In this document: positions 48,291 to 59,778 of the stretch, piece after piece
Numbering within the stretch: position 1 is the stretch's first letter
Layout: each line of letters begins with the position of its first letter
From: Amphirosellinia nigrospora
Lineage: Eukaryota; Ascomycota; Sordariomycetes; Xylariales; Xylariaceae
Assembly (NCBI GenBank): GCA_004123355.1
Contig: SCHM01000001.1
Location: 930,001-994,000 of the forward strand
Length of the DNA: 64,000 bases
Reading direction: 5' to 3'
Program-made: the position numbers and the translations under genes
The notes under the pieces: generated by a model
Database searches by the model: none
Told to the model about the DNA's origin: nothing
Seen by the model: only the letters and a program-made list of their open reading frames with translations

Positions 48291-49899
48291 ACATAAAATG
48301 CCCAACATTGATACGAATGAAGAGGGATTAAAACATTCCACCCCATCCAGGCGCCGAACGGACAACGCGGAAACCGCAGACGAACCTATTCCTCTACCAC
48401 ACACTCGACGACGAAGAACTCTTACTAGAACACTATATTTAATTCTCATTTACTTTGTCCCGTTTTATACGATTCATCGTCATCATCTCCTCCGCATTGA
48501 TTGGACAACATCGACCGGAACCGGCACAGTAGTAGACGGAAGGACAAGGGTTGTCGGACCGTCCTTCTTCATGTGCACATTGCTTGTGTATATTTGCCAT
48601 GTTTTTTTTGTTCCTGTCTGCCGCGTGTCTGTATAGGGGCTGAAGGCACGTTGGATCCGGGACGTATTACGGAGGATGAACTCAAGCCAGACAGAATGGC
48701 GGGCTGGCGGACATCTTGTTAGAAAGGCAGGCAGGCAGGCAGGGTAGTGCGGTAATGACATACGGTGATAATTGCATGCAAACAGTCTTCGCGTTCTTAT
48801 GTGTCTAGGATTTGTTCTTATGACTGACTCAATCCCAGCGTGCTTTATGAGCTTGCTTAAGCTCTTGTCATATAAATGATTCAGATGAGTACGAAATGAG
48901 GTGCGATGCGATATTATTTGCCTCCACGTAACGAAGTGTCGTGCCGGGCTATCTCCTCTAACCACCCGACTTCCTGCTAACGCAATAAATATTCCGAGTT
49001 AATCCCACTTCACGCAATCAATGGTATCGATCAAGCACCGATCACATATAGCATCTACACATACATCCACCCTTCTCTCTCTCTCATTTTTATAATCGGC
49101 ACCATGTGGAGATTGAAATTTATGTCCATCGTCGTATATGTACCGACCTAGTCAATCTCATTGCAAATAATACACTGGTGCTCTCACATTAAGTTAATTC
49201 ATTAATCAATGAATTGTACAATCGTGAGGCTTAAGTAACTCCTGGTCTGCATGCCCAAAATTGAAAATCGAACCTTTACCAATAACCAAGAGCGATGGTA
49301 ATGGCGGGGACTTCCCTTCTAAATGAATGCTCTGGAGTCTCAGTCTTTATAATCTCATACGACTATCAAGAAAAGTCGTTCGGAGTTACTTCAGAAGACG
49401 AGCAATTCGGGTTCCAGACAGGATCGTTACCGGAGGAGCTATATGAATGATTCCAGTCTCCGTCCCAAAATTTAAATATCAGCAAAGGTCAATTGTGTAC
49501 ACATAAAACAGCTTCCTAGCTCTCTTATTTCTATTGCGTATGTATATTACGTATGTATAAGAAGGCAGAAAGGTAAATATAAGGAACCGTCTTATATCTG
49601 TATCCACACACACATCTGAATTTCATATATATCATGAACGTGTAACCATTGTTGTCTAATTTAGCTTTCGTACGACGTACTTAAGTGCTTGTGGTTGTAA
49701 CTTGGGTGAGTGAGTGAGCGATTGATTGATCGAGTGAATAGAAATAATACTGGTTTTATTCTGTGAGTATTGATGCTTTTAAACCGCCTGCTATTTCGAA
49801 AAACCATGTGCTGGAGTTAAATACAACATTGTGGGCCGTAAGCTCTTGTCCTCGTTACTCATTACTTCGTTACTCTATACCAACACTCACACCTCAATG
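48291..49899. other. Intergenic
   Basis: About 1.6 kb without a supported gene. A (GGCA)n microsatellite lies at about 48726-48744. ACGTATGTATA-type words occur near 49540-49560. Mirrored frames on both strands at 48.3-48.95 kb carry no motif. Confidence 0.4.
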
Positions 49900-50950
49900 T
49901 CAGCTCTCAGCCACTGCAGTCTGAGTGGTATCAACACTCCCACGACCCATCTGGCTGGCCATGGTCAACCCACTACCTTTCCTCGTTGAAAGCGCCTTCT
50001 GCCACCTCTTCAGATCCCGTCCCGGGGCCCCATCTCCCTCCAACCCAAGATCTCCAAACTCCGGGATCTCGGCATGGTCGCGCGTGGTGCGCATGCGATG
50101 ACACCACGTGACGCACTTCTCCTCGCCCTTCCGATTCCCCCCGCGCCGTCGAGCCCCACATCGTGCCTCACCGCCGCCGCCTCGTCGTCCACGAGGGGCG
50201 TCTGGATCGGGGTCTCGAGGGTGCCCGAGACGGGCTCGAAGAGGAACTCGCCGCCGACCTGCTTCTGGTCGCCCGACTTGGTCGCGAGGCCCGACTTGAC
50301 CTGCCGCAGGCCCTGCACGATGCCTGAGACGACCGTGTGCGCGACCGTCTTGTTCTGCAAGTAGGCGGGCCGCGGGCCCATGCTGAGGGTGCGCACCATG
50401 CCCAGGTCCGCGTACAGCCGCCGCGTCGGGTCCGCGTACACGGGGAACGGGCACCCCGTCTCCCGGACGTAGTGCTCGATGAGCTCGTGCGAGCCGCACC
50501 CCACCACGGCGATGAAGGTGCTCACCGGCAGCGCCAGGAGCTCCTCGGGCGTGATGGAGGCGGCGAGGTGCGTAGGTATTCCTGGCAGTTCTGCGCCCCT
50601 TTTGTGTTAGTGCGGGTTGTCCTGTCTCTATCGCCCTCTCACTCACTCAAAAGTCACGTGGGAAGGGTTGGAGGGAAAAGCCTTACGCCGCAGAAGAAGT
50701 GTCGCACGAAGATGACGAGAATCCGCCGCGCCACGTTGGGGCCTGAGTAGAGACTCTTGAACGTGTGGAACTTCCCCGCGCTGTCTATGACTGTGTGGTC
50801 CTCTACCGCGCGCAGGATTGCTGCGCTTGGGATCTCATTGTTGGTCTCGACTTCGCCCTTGAAGTCCGGCGGGTTGACCTGCTGCTCGTCGCCAGGGGCC
50901 AGAACGGGAGCGGGAGCCGGCGCGGTGGTGTCCGCCGGTGGCGCGTTCAT
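49900..50950 (-). CDS. AhpC/TSA (thioredoxin-fold) antioxidant-type protein
   Basis: ATG 50950 begins MNAPPADTTAPAPAPV, a Pro/Ala-rich leader. The thioredoxin-like fold starts at HTVIDSAGKFHTFKSLYSG, followed by RILVIFVRHFFCG-NCQEYLR, where the peroxiredoxin-like CxxC (Cys-Gly-Asn-Cys) is assembled across an intron (about 50592-50677). Further blocks are FIAVVGCGSHELIEHYVRETGCPFPVYADPTRRLYADLGM and GGEFLFEP, characteristic of the AhpC/TSA antioxidant family found in fungi and related to vertebrate PRXL2. The C-terminal CVTWCHRMRTTRDHAEIPEFGDL is also conserved. Frame changes occur near 50.55 kb and 50.15 kb at GC-rich runs. An upstream frame extends to 51016 but lacks an ATG. It probably reduces peroxides or quinones in the cytosol; the exact substrate is unknown. 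Confidence 0.8.
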
Positions 50951-52049
50951 CTTGAGCTGACCTTTTCTTTGTCCCTGTTTGAGCTGCGTTTTGATTAAGC
51001 GTAATGCGGGAGGCAACCCTCTAAAACAATATTAAAAAAAAGGAAAAAAACGTAAGTTATGGCTGAGAGGGTATCACCAAGTCGTATTAGGAAAATGATT
51101 CGTGCGAATATCGAAATGCGGTCGCGGACTTGAATTCATAATGGCATGAAGAAAAGGAGAGAAAGTCTGACGAGGTCAAAGAAAGTTGAAGCTGAAGAGA
51201 GAATATGGCATCACTCACTTACACCCAACCATCTGACCCAAACCTCAAAGGTCCTAGCGCGCTGTAGTCCACCTCGACTAGGGGCTAGCGATGTGTTAGG
51301 CACGCTATAATAATGCAGATCAGCCAATCAGCTAGTAGCCATCAAAGACCATCTACCGCAGGTGGGCGAAAACAAGCTCATCTCACAGGGCTTTCAGGTT
51401 TCAGCTTGTCCTAATGCGAACGGGGTATTGGGCCTTCAGGCTTGGCATGATGTAACATGCCCCGTTCCTGCCCCGTAGCTGGGCGCCGAACGAACGGGGT
51501 ACGCGGGAGTCTACATATAGACTAGATCTGCATACTTATATGTAGTCAAGTCATCCCCGTAAGTAAATATCATAGCGGTGTTTATTCGTGCAGAAATATA
51601 TAAGGAGGCACAAAGAACATTAAGTCTACTCCAACCAGTGTTCCCTTATCAGATATTATGAAACTAGGCGCAGCAGCGGCACGCGAACAAAGCAGCATCA
51701 CTTAAGCCATCAAACCTTGTCCAGGGATCGGAAATGGGATTACTGGTGGCATTTGATTTGAAATCCGGGTAGGGAAAAAAGTATGAGGTAACTAGGTAAA
51801 ACTTCAAAAGCTTACTAACACATTCAGTGTCGATAAAAATCCGAAATGCATATGCAGCCACCACGTAACGAAAACATCTGCTCCGCCTACCCCACCGACT
51901 TACAGCAGAATATCCGGGACCCCACATAATACCAGAGATGATGGAAACACGATTCTAATCTTCACATCACCTCTTGACAGACCGGACTAGAAAATCCTCA
52001 CACCATGATTCCTTGCCCCTAACCAAGCCTCCCAACCATATCCTCCCCA
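50951..52049. promoter_or_regulatory. Divergent spacer
   Basis: About 1.1 kb between the peroxiredoxin-like (-) and amidohydrolase (+) genes. No supported gene. It includes a small AACGGGGTA/GAACGGGGT repeat near 51418 and 51493. Confidence 0.35.
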
Positions 52050-53535
52050 ATGCGCCACGCATCCCACCTTCTACACCTCCTTTTCCATGTCGTCGCTTTG
52101 CTTCGGCCAGTATCGGCAGAATGCCATCTCGTCAAACGAGGACTATCAAGGGATCTGTTGGTAACAGGCACCGTCCTCACAACTAAAGGGGCATTGCAAG
52201 ATAGCACGGTCTTCATACAATCCGGCAAGATCGCCCATGTCGGCGACATCTGCGGACTAGGCACCCGAGGCGGGGACGCCAGCGTGCTAAACTGCACCGG
52301 GTCCGTGATATCGCCGGGCTTCATCAACACGCACGAGCACATCGACTACTCGACAGTAGCGCCCTTCCCCGACATTGGGGAGCGCGTGAGCCACCGGCAT
52401 GACTGGCGCCTGGGCACCCGGAACTACACCATGCGCACCGCGTCCGTGAACGGTAGTGCCGTGGACGCGACGGCGTGGGGCGAGCTGCGCCACGTATTCT
52501 CCGGCACAACGTCTATCATCGGCGGCGAGATGGTGCCGGGCCTAGCTCGAAACCTGGATTTCGCCGACGGGCTGGGAGACGGGCTGGACGGCACCGCGGC
52601 GACGTACGACACCTTCCCGCTGAAAGATCGGTTGGGCATGATGAGGAATGGCGACTGCGACTATGGCCCGAATGCCATAGACCAGGATACAGCTGGTGGC
52701 TATAATCGGTATATCGGCCATATAGGCGAGGGCATCGACCTCGAGGCGGCGAATGAATTCACGTGTCTGTCGAACATGACCTTCGACACGGTTCCCGCGC
52801 TCGGCGGTGGGGGCTGAGCACTGACATTATTGCGCCGAACGTGGCGCTCGTGCACGCCCTGGGCCTGACGCCCCAGGACTTCGATGTGGTTGCTGCACGG
52901 GGGCCAAGATTGTCTGGTCACCTCGTAGTAACATGTACCTCTACGGAAAAACCCTGAACGTGAGCTATTTACTGGAGGCTGGAATCACGGTTGCGCTCGG
53001 CACGGACTGGCTGCCTTCCGGGTCGGCTACCATGGCGAGAGAGGCCATCTGCGCCGCCTCGGCTACGAGAGAAATCTACGGCGCGGAATTATCGCCCAAG
53101 CTGCTGTGGGAGATGGCCACGCTCAACGCCGCGATGGTGGCGGGGTTTAAAGACCAGCTCGGCTCCCTGGAAATCGGGAAGCTGGCTGATATCGTAGTAT
53201 TCAACAACAAATGGTCTCATGATGGAAAGAATGAAGCCGACCCATATGGGCAAGCTATCTTTGCCCCCCAAGAGAACATCGAGCTTGTCCTACGTGGCGG
53301 CAAGATTCTCCTCGCGGGCTCTGAGATACGGGACTTGACTTCGCAGACATGTGAAGTTGTCTCTTTTGGGAAGTCAGATAAGATAGTGTGCGTCGCAGAT
53401 GAATTGGGTGCTTATTTTAAGGACTTGGAAGCTTCGCTCAATGGTGTTTATCCCATCGTGTTGCCAGGTCTACCCCCAGATGAACCGATGTGCGAGCCTG
53501 GGCATCACTTGTTACCAGTGTGGGTGGATGGCTAG
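52050..53535 (+). CDS. Secreted amidohydrolase-family enzyme
   Basis: ATG 52050 gives a signal peptide (LLHLLFHVVALLRPVSA). The mature protein is a metal-dependent hydrolase of the amidohydrolase superfamily: a beta-sandwich start (LVTGTVLTTKGALQDSTVFIQSGKIAHVG), the zinc HxH in SPGFINTHEHIDYS, then APNVALVHALGL (third His), VWSPRSNMYLYGKTLN, and the catalytic Asp in VALGTDWLPSGS. The C-terminal sandwich follows with LGSLEIGKLADIVVFNNK. The type resembles chlorohydrolase, cytosine- and SAH-deaminase-like enzymes; the substrate is unknown. Secretion of such an enzyme suggests scavenging of an extracellular purine-like or amide compound. Two one-base frame changes, near 52810 and 52905, sit in runs of five G, where one more G would keep the family sequence going. 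A thioether-like Cys pair occurs near the C-terminus. Confidence 0.82.
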
Positions 53536-54044
53536 GAGCTATATGTCCGACGAAGCCACGTCCAGTTGCCGACCTTGCGTAATGTGACCGTGCCCCAATG
53601 CCGGATGGACCAGGAGGGGTCCCAGTCATACCCGCTAGTCTTATCTACCACTAGCATTTCCAGAAGGGCGATCTCGATCTCGGGAAGCTGACGTTGTGAA
53701 CCATGACGACTTAGTAAAGGTCAGCTCATATATAATTCATGTAGTGAATATACTGTGTGAAACTGTGTGAGACGGGAACAGGATCATAAAACACTGTCTC
53801 TGCGCCATTGTATCCCTTGCTAGAGCTAGGATACCCAGCAAGCTGGAACGTGGCACTTGGAAATTATTTGGATTTTTTGCGAACCTTTAGCATAGAAATT
53901 CATAAAACAATAAGTGTATTTTTAATTCAAGTGACAAGGGTGTCGGAAATATCTTCTTTCGGTGTGTCCCGGGTGAGGGTTGCTATCGGAACCAGGGTTT
54001 AACCAGCGGTCAACCGGTCAACCAAACTTTGTACGCTGCACAGA

Positions 54045-54252
54045 GTGGGTGCACCAAAACACCACACACGTACCTCGGCCCTTTTAAATGGTACTATTTT
54101 GCAGTTGAATAACGCAGTCAAATACAAATACCTAGATAACGATTGTTTTCTTTCCTCTAATTTTCCAGACTTTATTTGCTTGCTTGAATCGACTGCGAAA
54201 TCATAGAGTCTAAGAGGCTCGGGGTAAAAGTGTGGTGTTTTGGTGCACCCAC
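54045..54252. mobile_element. Short MITE-like inverted-repeat element (208 bp)
   Basis: The left end reads GTGGGTGCACCAAAACACCA (54045 on) and the right end, 54229-54252, is its exact reverse complement over about 23 bp (the repeat continues CAC beyond the word quoted). Weaker similarity continues inward (ACCTCGGCCC versus ACCCCGAGCC). The interior has no coding capacity. The size, perfect short arms and lack of genes are typical of a MITE moved by a DNA-transposon transposase from elsewhere. No clear target-site duplication is visible at the edges. The perfect arms imply recent insertion compared with the element at 5.7 kb. Confidence 0.65.
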
Positions 54253-54507
54253 CTTAGGTAATCAAATATATCATGCCCAACGTCTCTGCAACGTCGCCTG
54301 CTCACTACCGCGCGCTCAATTTGGTAGAATATGGGGCAAAGTATTCAGCTAACAAGGTGTAGATTAGGTGGGAATACCCGGTACCCCACTCGTGAAGATA
54401 ATAGATCATGTATACGACGAGAAGGGTCATAGAGATACCATCCGTCGAGTCCCGATTCTACTGTTCGCAACCAGATTTGGGCGCTTTCGTGGCGCGCGCC
54501 CGTCAAT

Positions 54508-54564
54508 AACGGGGCGAGACAACGGGGCGAGACAACGGGGCGAGACAACGGGGCGAGACAACGC
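54508..54564 (+). repeat. 13-bp tandem repeat, four copies
   Basis: The unit ACGGGGCGAGACA repeats four times without mismatch and is followed by a partial ACG. It lies 260 bp right of the MITE-like element. It is the kind of minisatellite prone to copy-number change. Confidence 0.8.
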
Positions 54565-55166
54565 CGCTTTGTTGTTACGAGCCAGTAGGTAGCAACCATA
54601 GTGTACGGAAAGTGTGACTCCCCCCATCCTCATTACCTGCACATAATCTGATTAGAATGGATAGCAAGTTAAGTAACAGAACTAGTGACTGAGCGGTACG
54701 TCCGCATTAGAAACACGTATACACTAAATTGGACATCAATATATGGTACACTAAAGGCGCCAGGGCTCGGCACCAACCCGGTTGGAATATCTCTCCCATG
54801 CTCATCTAGTGTACATTTCAGCTAACCCCCCCCGGTCTCGTTTCTATAGCTCGCACACGCCTATGTAGGTCAGATCTGGGATCATTAATGAGAAGGAAGA
54901 TGGAAGCTGTGCACCGTCTGGGAGGCGCACTTCGTACGGACCACTTTCAGAACTGAGGCAGCAACCATTAATACACCCGCTTATGCCCACCGCCATTATC
55001 CCCATGTGCCGTTGTATTTGACATGGAGCCAGTCTTCTACCCCTCTTTCAAGACTAACCTTATACAATCCGAGCTATACTATACGCTTTTCATCTTCTGA
55101 TCTTAAGAGAAACCCACGGAGTCTTTGCCTGACTGAAGAGCGGCACGGCCGAGAACCAGTACTATC

Positions 55167-56963
55167 ATGGGTATTCTAGACCCAGACTGGTCTTTACTGT
55201 TCTCTGCTCTCTTCTAACTTACTTCCTTGCCTCCACTTCCTACCAATGGCAACGCCTTCGCCATATTCCCGGGCCTCGTCTTGCATCGTTCTCCTATCTG
55301 TGGCTCGGTTACGGAGGCTGGAGCGGGAAACAGTATGAGATCCACAAGGTCCTCGGGGAAAATTACGGGCCACTGGTTCGGATCGGACCCAATGAGGTCA
55401 GCACGGACGATCCGGAGACGATCCGCCGCATAACGAGCGCGAAGAGCGCGTATCCGCGAGCAAGATGGTACGACGGCGTTCGATTTCATCCGGAAAGCGA
55501 CGCCATGTTCTCCATGATCGAACCCACCAAACACGACAAATACAAAGCCAAGGCCTCCCATGGCTATTCTGGCCGCGAAACCCCGGCCTCGAGTCCGCCA
55601 TCGATGAACAGCTCGCAAATCTGACCACACTGGTCCGCCGAAAATACGGCCGTAAATTGGGTACAAGTGCCGGAGTAGTACCCCTCGATCTTAGCGATGT
55701 GATAGGTCTTTTCACTCTAGATGTGATTTCCCGTATTGCCCTCGGGAAAGAATTCGGCTGTCTTGAGGCGGAAAAAGACCCTATCGGCTTTTATGAAGTT
55801 ATAGACAAAAGCCTGCCTATGGTGAATGTCTTAGGTGATGTACCCTGGGCACGGAACATCGCCTTTTCAAAATTGGGAATTAGATTGTTTGGCCCCAAGC
55901 CAACCGACACCTCGGGCCTTGGCCTGATGATGAAGTATGTCCACATTCCCTGTAAGCTCGTTGACGTATGGTTGATCCGTTGGGCTTAGGATTACGAACG
56001 ATGAGGTTCGTAAGAGATATACTGGGGATGGCAAGGCCTTAACTGATATGCTTGTAAGTCAGGAGTGGATTCTAAGTTTAATTATCATGGATGTGAGCTG
56101 ATCGGTGTGGCACGAAGGGGTCTTTCCGCCGTCACGGACTCACAGAGACCGAATGTCAGACCGAGGCACTATTCATGTTTATAGCCGGCTCCGAGACATC
56201 TGCAAGTACGCTTATCACAACATTGTTCTACCTCATAGCGACACCCACGGCGTACCAAAGACTTAAGACTGAGATGAAGGCCGCGATCGAGAGTGGGAGG
56301 GTCTCGAGTCCCATCACAAATGCAGAGGCGAGGGAACTGCCGTATCTACAGGTATGTCTCTTTATCATCCTGACTTGGTTACTGATTCGTGAACTTTGTG
56401 CTCGTTCCTGCCCGCGGAAGACTGAAAACTCTGACTTCTCACAGGCTGTCTTGCACGAAGGTATTCGTATACGTCCAGCAGCTACCGCAACATTTGGAAA
56501 GGAGGTGCCGCCTGGGGGCGATACAATCCACGGCCACTTCGTGCCCGCTGGTACAACCGTCGCTTCGAACCTCTGCTCGTTAATGCGTTCCAAGGCCCTG
56601 TTTGGCGAAGATGCCGATATCTTTCGGCCGAGAGGTTCATCGAGGCTGACTCGGCAACCCGTGCCGAGATGCAGCGCAACGTCGAGCTTGTATTCGGTTA
56701 CGGCCGTTGGATGTGCGCTGGCAAGCCTATTGCTTGGATGGAGCTCAACAAGGTCGTGTTCGAGGTATGTCATACGACCTACCTTTAGCTTTTAGCGCTA
56801 TATTGGGGAATGCTCGTGGCTAACAGTCTGCTCGACTAAGCTTCTCCGAGAATTCGACTTTCAAATCTACGATCCCAAGGCTGGGGTTACGGCGTTGAGC
56901 CACGGCGCTTGGTTAGACAAGGACTTTGTCGTCGCCACTACCGAGTCGGATATGTTTGCCTGA
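55167..56963 (+). CDS. Cytochrome P450, pisatin-demethylase/benzoate-hydroxylase-like fungal type
   Basis: ATG 55167 begins a membrane anchor that continues in another frame (LLTYFLASTSYQWQRLRHIPGPRLASFSYLWLGYGG). Then come VLGENYGPLVRIGPNEVSTDDPETIRRI and RFHPESDAMFSMIEPTKHDKYKAKASHGYSG. The oxygen-binding helix is FMFIAGSETSASTLIT (AG.ET). ExxR is EGIR (AVLHEGIRIRP), PERF follows at FRP(E)RFIEADS, and the heme loop is FGYGRWMCAGKPIAWMELNKVVFE. The C-terminus ends WLDKDFVVATTESDMFA. Introns lie near 55938-55985, 56054-56106, 56352-56443 and 56765-56840. One-base frame changes occur near 55220, 55585 and 56630, the last at a GG pair. The type hydroxylates or demethylates small aromatics or phytoalexins in related fungi; the substrate is not determined. 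It converges with an MFS transporter gene. Confidence 0.85.
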
Positions 56964-57932
56964 CCTACTTCGACAATTGGTGTCGGGTGGGAAATAGTGA
57001 GGGTCTTCTCTTTTATATGGGCTGTGAACTCAGCGCGGTTTATATATATGAAGTCGTAGGGGTAACAGATGGATAATAAAACCAGGCACAGTATGCTAAT
57101 AGATAAAGAGGATAAACTTAGTCGCTTATGTTAGGAAGAGACAGTCATTAGTATCAAGATAGAGCGAGCCGTGTGGTGCGGTTCCTGGCCCTTGTCTGTC
57201 TGCTCTGCGCTGGCCTTGTCCCATGTAGCAAAACTATGACTTACCTCTAAAACTAGGTCTTTTCGTCAAGCTTAGTCATGTATTGCCCATTAAAGACAAC
57301 CAAATGAGGCCAATTCAAGCAATTAGAAGCGAGCCTCTTCGAACACATAGAGTGTAGATATCTTACCTAGCAAGACTAGACCTTCGATGCCCCTTTGCCA
57401 TCACAAAAGACTAAGAGACTTTGAAAATCTGTAAACACTTTTGGTTAATAGTTTAGAAGGCCTTATTGTGTTACTCTTTAATAAAATACGAGATTTTGGT
57501 TTATGTAGCTAGATGGCCTCGTTTTTTTTTTTTTTTTTTTTTTTTTTGCGTCGAGTCCCTCTGCTCTTGATCACAAACCCTTATGACACTATTTATAGCA
57601 GTGAAGACAGAAACAGACATGATGTGCAGCTGGTGTGTGGACATCCATGGGCAGTGATCACATGGAGTAACAGCAAGACAACTCTAAATAATCATGATAG
57701 GACCGAGCTCTGCTTCGTCACTAGGAAATGACAACATTCATGAAATATAGCTTTGGCGCGAACAGGCTTACGTGGTACGGAACGGTAGGTTATGCGCAAC
57801 GCTCGATTTGAAAAGAACTAAAGCTGCTTATTCTACGGAGTATTGTAACTATATAGTATTTCATCGCCCGCTCTTGACTGATGTGTCGCTTCTGATCACA
57901 TCGGGCCGCTATCTTCCTAGCCCTATTTCTCT
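56964..57932. other. Intergenic with poly(T) tract
   Basis: No gene. A run of 26 T occurs at 57522-57547. The spacer lies between the 3' ends of the P450 and the transporter. Confidence 0.5.
57522..57547. repeat. Poly(T) homopolymer (26 T)
   Basis: A simple homopolymer between convergent 3' ends. Its true length is uncertain in any assembly. Confidence 0.85.
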
Positions 57933-59778
57933 CTACTCGTCATCTTGCACATCGATGACCGTGTTCTTCCACTGGCGAGCCTGGATCTTACGCTTGAACA
58001 TGATATCAATCTCACGGTACGATCGGCCCTTCATCTCAGGCAACCAGAAGTATGCCACGACGAAACAGAAAAGACCTGTGCCACCCCAAACGTAACCGCA
58101 CTTGCCACCGAGGTTTGCACCCTGCGATATGTTAGCAGTTGTCACTATAGAACTTGGTGGGAGATGAATCTTACGGTTGGGTTTAGTAGATAACTGGACA
58201 GGAAGATAAGAGGAATCTCAACGATGTAGTACGAAGCACGTCCGATACCAGTCGTGAGAGGTCTGAGACGGATAGACGAAGTTTCTCCGATAATGACCCA
58301 CGAGGCGGGCGCAGGTCCCAAGGTAAATAGAACCGAGATGATAAGACCCAAGCTCGCCTGCGCGTTAGAGGCCGCGACAGAGGCACCAACGGAGCCTGCA
58401 ATACCGAGGGCGATCAGTAGGACGACGTTGAAGGCCGAGCCCCAGAGGTAGATGGTACGGCGGCCGAGGTACGAGGTAAGGATCCAAGAAAGCATGACGA
58501 AGACCGTCTGGAGACCCGAGGTAATGAGACCGAGGGCAAACGCAGTGTTCGTGGTCACGCCGGCCTCTGCTCATGGATTAGTATACAAGCTCACTTAAAA
58601 TCATGCCGGGCGACTTACGCTCGAAGAAGAAGACGGCCTGATTGGCAATCAAGTTACCCGTAAGATTTTGCGCAGCGCGTAGACACCGCAAACGATGGCG
58701 GTACGGTAGAGGTCAACGCCCTTGAAGAGTTCGATGTGGTTGGGCTCCTTCTCGGACTTCTCGAGCTCGATGACACGGCGCATCATAGCAACGGACTCCT
58801 TCACGTTTAGCGCTGACTTGCGTCCAAGGCGACCGATCGATTTCGCTGCTTCGTCGAGACGTCCCTTTCGCACTAGCCACCAGGGAGACTCAGGTGCAAT
58901 AAACATCAGTACGGCGAGTGGAGTTGGGAAGAGCCACTGGAGCGCAATGGGAACCCTGGTTTTTTTTCGTTAGCGAAAGACTTGCCTCTGCTAGGGGGTG
59001 AGAACGTACTTGTAGGCACTGGAATCGATAACAGGGTTGTAAACGTAGGTGACGGCACCGACAATGATGGAACCAATTGCCCAAAACATCTGCAACATCT
59101 GGGTAGCAGGGGCTCGCAGCGGAATCGGTACAATCTCGCTGCAATAGGCCGGCGCGTTGGCAATGAAGATGCCCCAGGGCAAGCCCTCGAGGAGCTGGGA
59201 GACGAAGATAACCGGTAGCGACTCGGCAAAGTAAAAGATGAAGATGAAGGCGTTCAACAACATGAGGGCGGACAAGGTCGCCCAACGGTATCCGATACGG
59301 CTGGTGATGGGACCAGCGAGGAAGACGCCGATGAGCGCACCGAGCTGCCCAGATACCTGGAGCGCAGACTGCCACGCGGTCGCGATGACCTTCTCGCCGG
59401 TTGCGGGGTTGATTACACCGAACTTGTCCTTGAACGCGGGCAGGGCGATGAAATTACCGCAGAGGAAGACATCGTAGGACTCCATAATCTGACGACGGTG
59501 TTGGTTGTAGTTCACGGAGAGGGGCAAAAGCAGCTTACAATGGTGGACGACATGACGAAGGCCCAGAAGGTGGCCATGGGGTACGCCTTCACGGCCTCCA
59601 GCACGCCCAAGTTGTGTTCCGCATTCTCTGCCTCGATGGCATCCGCCTTGTAGTCGGCGACTCGGGCATTTTCGTCGAGGTCCATTGCGTGTTCCTGTTG
59701 GTTGATGCCCTTCTCATTATGGAATTCCTTCTCATCGTGGTATTCGGTCTGGGACCCGACCACTTCGGTTGACGACAT
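57933..59778 (-). CDS. MFS sugar transporter, maltose/alpha-glucoside permease-like
   Basis: ATG 59778 starts a long acidic cytosolic N-terminus (MSSTEVVGSQTEYHDEKEFHNEKG) typical of fungal maltose-type permeases. Twelve helices follow, with sugar-porter signatures: GYDVF-like ESYDVFLCGNFIALPAF, GPITSRIGYRWATLSAL (loop 2-3 R.GRR analogue), EGLPWGIFIANAPAYCSEIVPIPLRAPATQMLQ (PESPR-type first-half signature), FIAPESPWWLVRKGRLDEAAKSIGRL, and in the second half YLGRRTIYLWGSAFN and SSYLLNPT-GANLGGKCGYVWGGTGLFCFVVAYFWLPEMKGRSYREID. Introns join STI-IMESYDV (about 59.52 kb), SAYK-VPIALQW (about 58.98 kb), FFFE-AGVTT (about 58.6 kb) and LNPT-GANLGG (about 58.15 kb). One frame change near 58690 in a GCG run interrupts VYA-AQNLTGNLIANQ. 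It imports a disaccharide or related glycoside at the plasma membrane. Confidence 0.88.

Larger units (their letters stand above)
53536..55166. other. Intergenic with repeats
   Basis: About 1.6 kb with no gene. It contains the 208-bp inverted-repeat element at 54045-54252 and the 13-bp tandem array at about 54508-54564. Confidence 0.5.

Noticed and set aside
47342-48346. 334-codon leftward frame
   Set aside because: Antisense of the syntaxin gene; the sense strand has SNARE and tail-anchor motifs.
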